From positions 1-5,799 of the forward strand of contig CANFFZ010000119.1 in assembly GCA_947446155.1 (NCBI GenBank): a DNA stretch of 5,799 nucleotides. The letters run 5' to 3'. The DNA comes from Chloroflexota bacterium (GTDB lineage Bacteria; Chloroflexota; Dehalococcoidia; UBA2979). Under the pieces are notes generated by a model. It saw only the letters and a list, made by a program, of their open reading frames with translations, was not told the DNA's origin and ran no database searches. Below are positions 5,389-5,799 of this stretch, in pieces; within the stretch, counting starts at the first letter, position 1, and each line of letters starts with the position of its first letter. The translations under genes and the position numbers were made by a program.

Positions 5389-5799
5389 CTAGCCGGCGGT
5401 GACCGACACCTCGCGCAGGTTGGGGCTCACATCGAGCGGCGCGCCGGTCAGCGAGGCGATCTCGGCGGCGGTATAGCCAGGAGCGTGCTCTTCGAGCAGG
5501 AACCGGCCGCCCTTCACGGAGATCACCGCGATGTCCGTGACGATCAGCGTCACTCCGCGCGGCGACGTCACCGGCAGCGTGGTGTGTTCGAGCAGCCTCG
5601 GCGCCCCCTCACGCGTCGTGTGCTCCATCGCGAGCCAGATCTGCTTCGCACGCGCCACGAGGTCCATCGCACCGCCGATGCCGCCGAGGTTGTCGAACGG
5701 CGCGTCGCTCAGCCGCCAGTTGGCGAACGAGCCGTCCGCCGCCGCCTCGTAGGCGCCGAGCACGGTGACGTCGAGCCGTCCGCTGCGCACCAGCGCGAA
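5389..5799 (-). CDS. 3-oxoacid CoA-transferase subunit B, C-terminal part (cut by right edge)
   Basis: The visible 136 residues are the C-terminal portion of a class I CoA-transferase beta subunit, usually about 210-220 residues long. The subunit B pattern is clear: RSGRLDVTVLGAYEA (5-19 of the visible part), NWRL, the glycine-rich GGIGGAMDLVARAK (39-52), AMEHTTREGAPRLLEHTTLP (57-76), then VTDIAV and the ending EEHAPGYTAAEI and VSPNLREV. These enzymes form A/B heteromers that move CoA between acyl-CoA and a carboxylic acid, for example succinyl-CoA to a 3-oxo acid. The catalytic glutamate lies in the N-terminal part outside the window, so activity cannot be judged. The GTG ending at 5790 is an internal valine codon, not a start; the frame is open to the edge. 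The gene lies 21 bases upstream of the VOC gene and is probably co-transcribed with it; subunit A would be expected further right. The acid substrate is not determined. Confidence 0.92.
   Translation of the reverse strand, partial: FALVRSGRLDVTVLGAYEAAADGSFANWRLSDAPFDNLGGIGGAMDLVARAKQIWLAMEHTTREGAPRLLEHTTLPVTSPRGVTLIVTDIAVISVKGGRFLLEEHAPGYTAAEIASLTGAPLDVSPNLREVSVTAG

Noticed and set aside
5788..5790. GTG as the start codon of the CoA-transferase gene
   Set aside because: It is an internal valine within a conserved subunit B segment, and the frame is open to the window edge.

Overview
The window is GC-rich bacterial chromosomal DNA (estimated by eye at roughly two-thirds G+C). It has short intergenic gaps and strong Shine-Dalgarno sites (AGGAGG, GAGGAGG). 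The gene set is aerobic-heterotroph metabolism: a molybdenum hydroxylase, a CoA-transferase, a glyoxalase-fold epimerase-like protein and an MFS exporter. Such a mix is common in high-GC Chloroflexota, Actinomycetota and Alphaproteobacteria. I lean weakly to a Chloroflexota-like organism, but no sequence here decides the phylum. There is no phage, transposon, CRISPR, rRNA or tRNA signal.

Layout. (1) Positions 1-298 hold the start of an unrecognised minus-strand protein that runs off the left edge (start about 143), then a 155-bp gap with a possible tiny ORF and an AT-rich -10-like box. (2) Positions 299-1270, minus strand: a complete tRNA-dihydrouridine synthase. (3) Positions 1271-1379: a 109-bp divergent intergenic region that must hold the promoters of dus and of the plus-strand operon. 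(4) Positions 1380-3659, plus strand: a complete molybdopterin-binding (large) subunit of the xanthine dehydrogenase/aldehyde oxidase family. (5) Positions 3667-4926, plus strand: a 12-TM MFS exporter that begins 7 bases after the dehydrogenase stop and is probably translationally coupled to it. (6) After a 6-bp convergent gap, 4933-5367, minus strand: a VOC-fold protein resembling methylmalonyl-CoA epimerase. (7) Positions 5389-5799, minus strand: the C-terminal part of 3-oxoacid CoA-transferase subunit B, upstream of the VOC gene in the same operon and cut by the right edge.

The genes form two functional pairs. The dehydrogenase and transporter look like one oxidation-plus-transport unit, but the usual FAD and 2Fe-2S partner subunits are absent on both sides of the large subunit. 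The CoA-transferase and VOC protein look like part of an acyl-CoA catabolic operon extending to the right. I see no convincing new biological system. The points most worth a second look are the orphan molybdenum subunit coupled to an exporter, and the CoA-transferase/epimerase-like pair.
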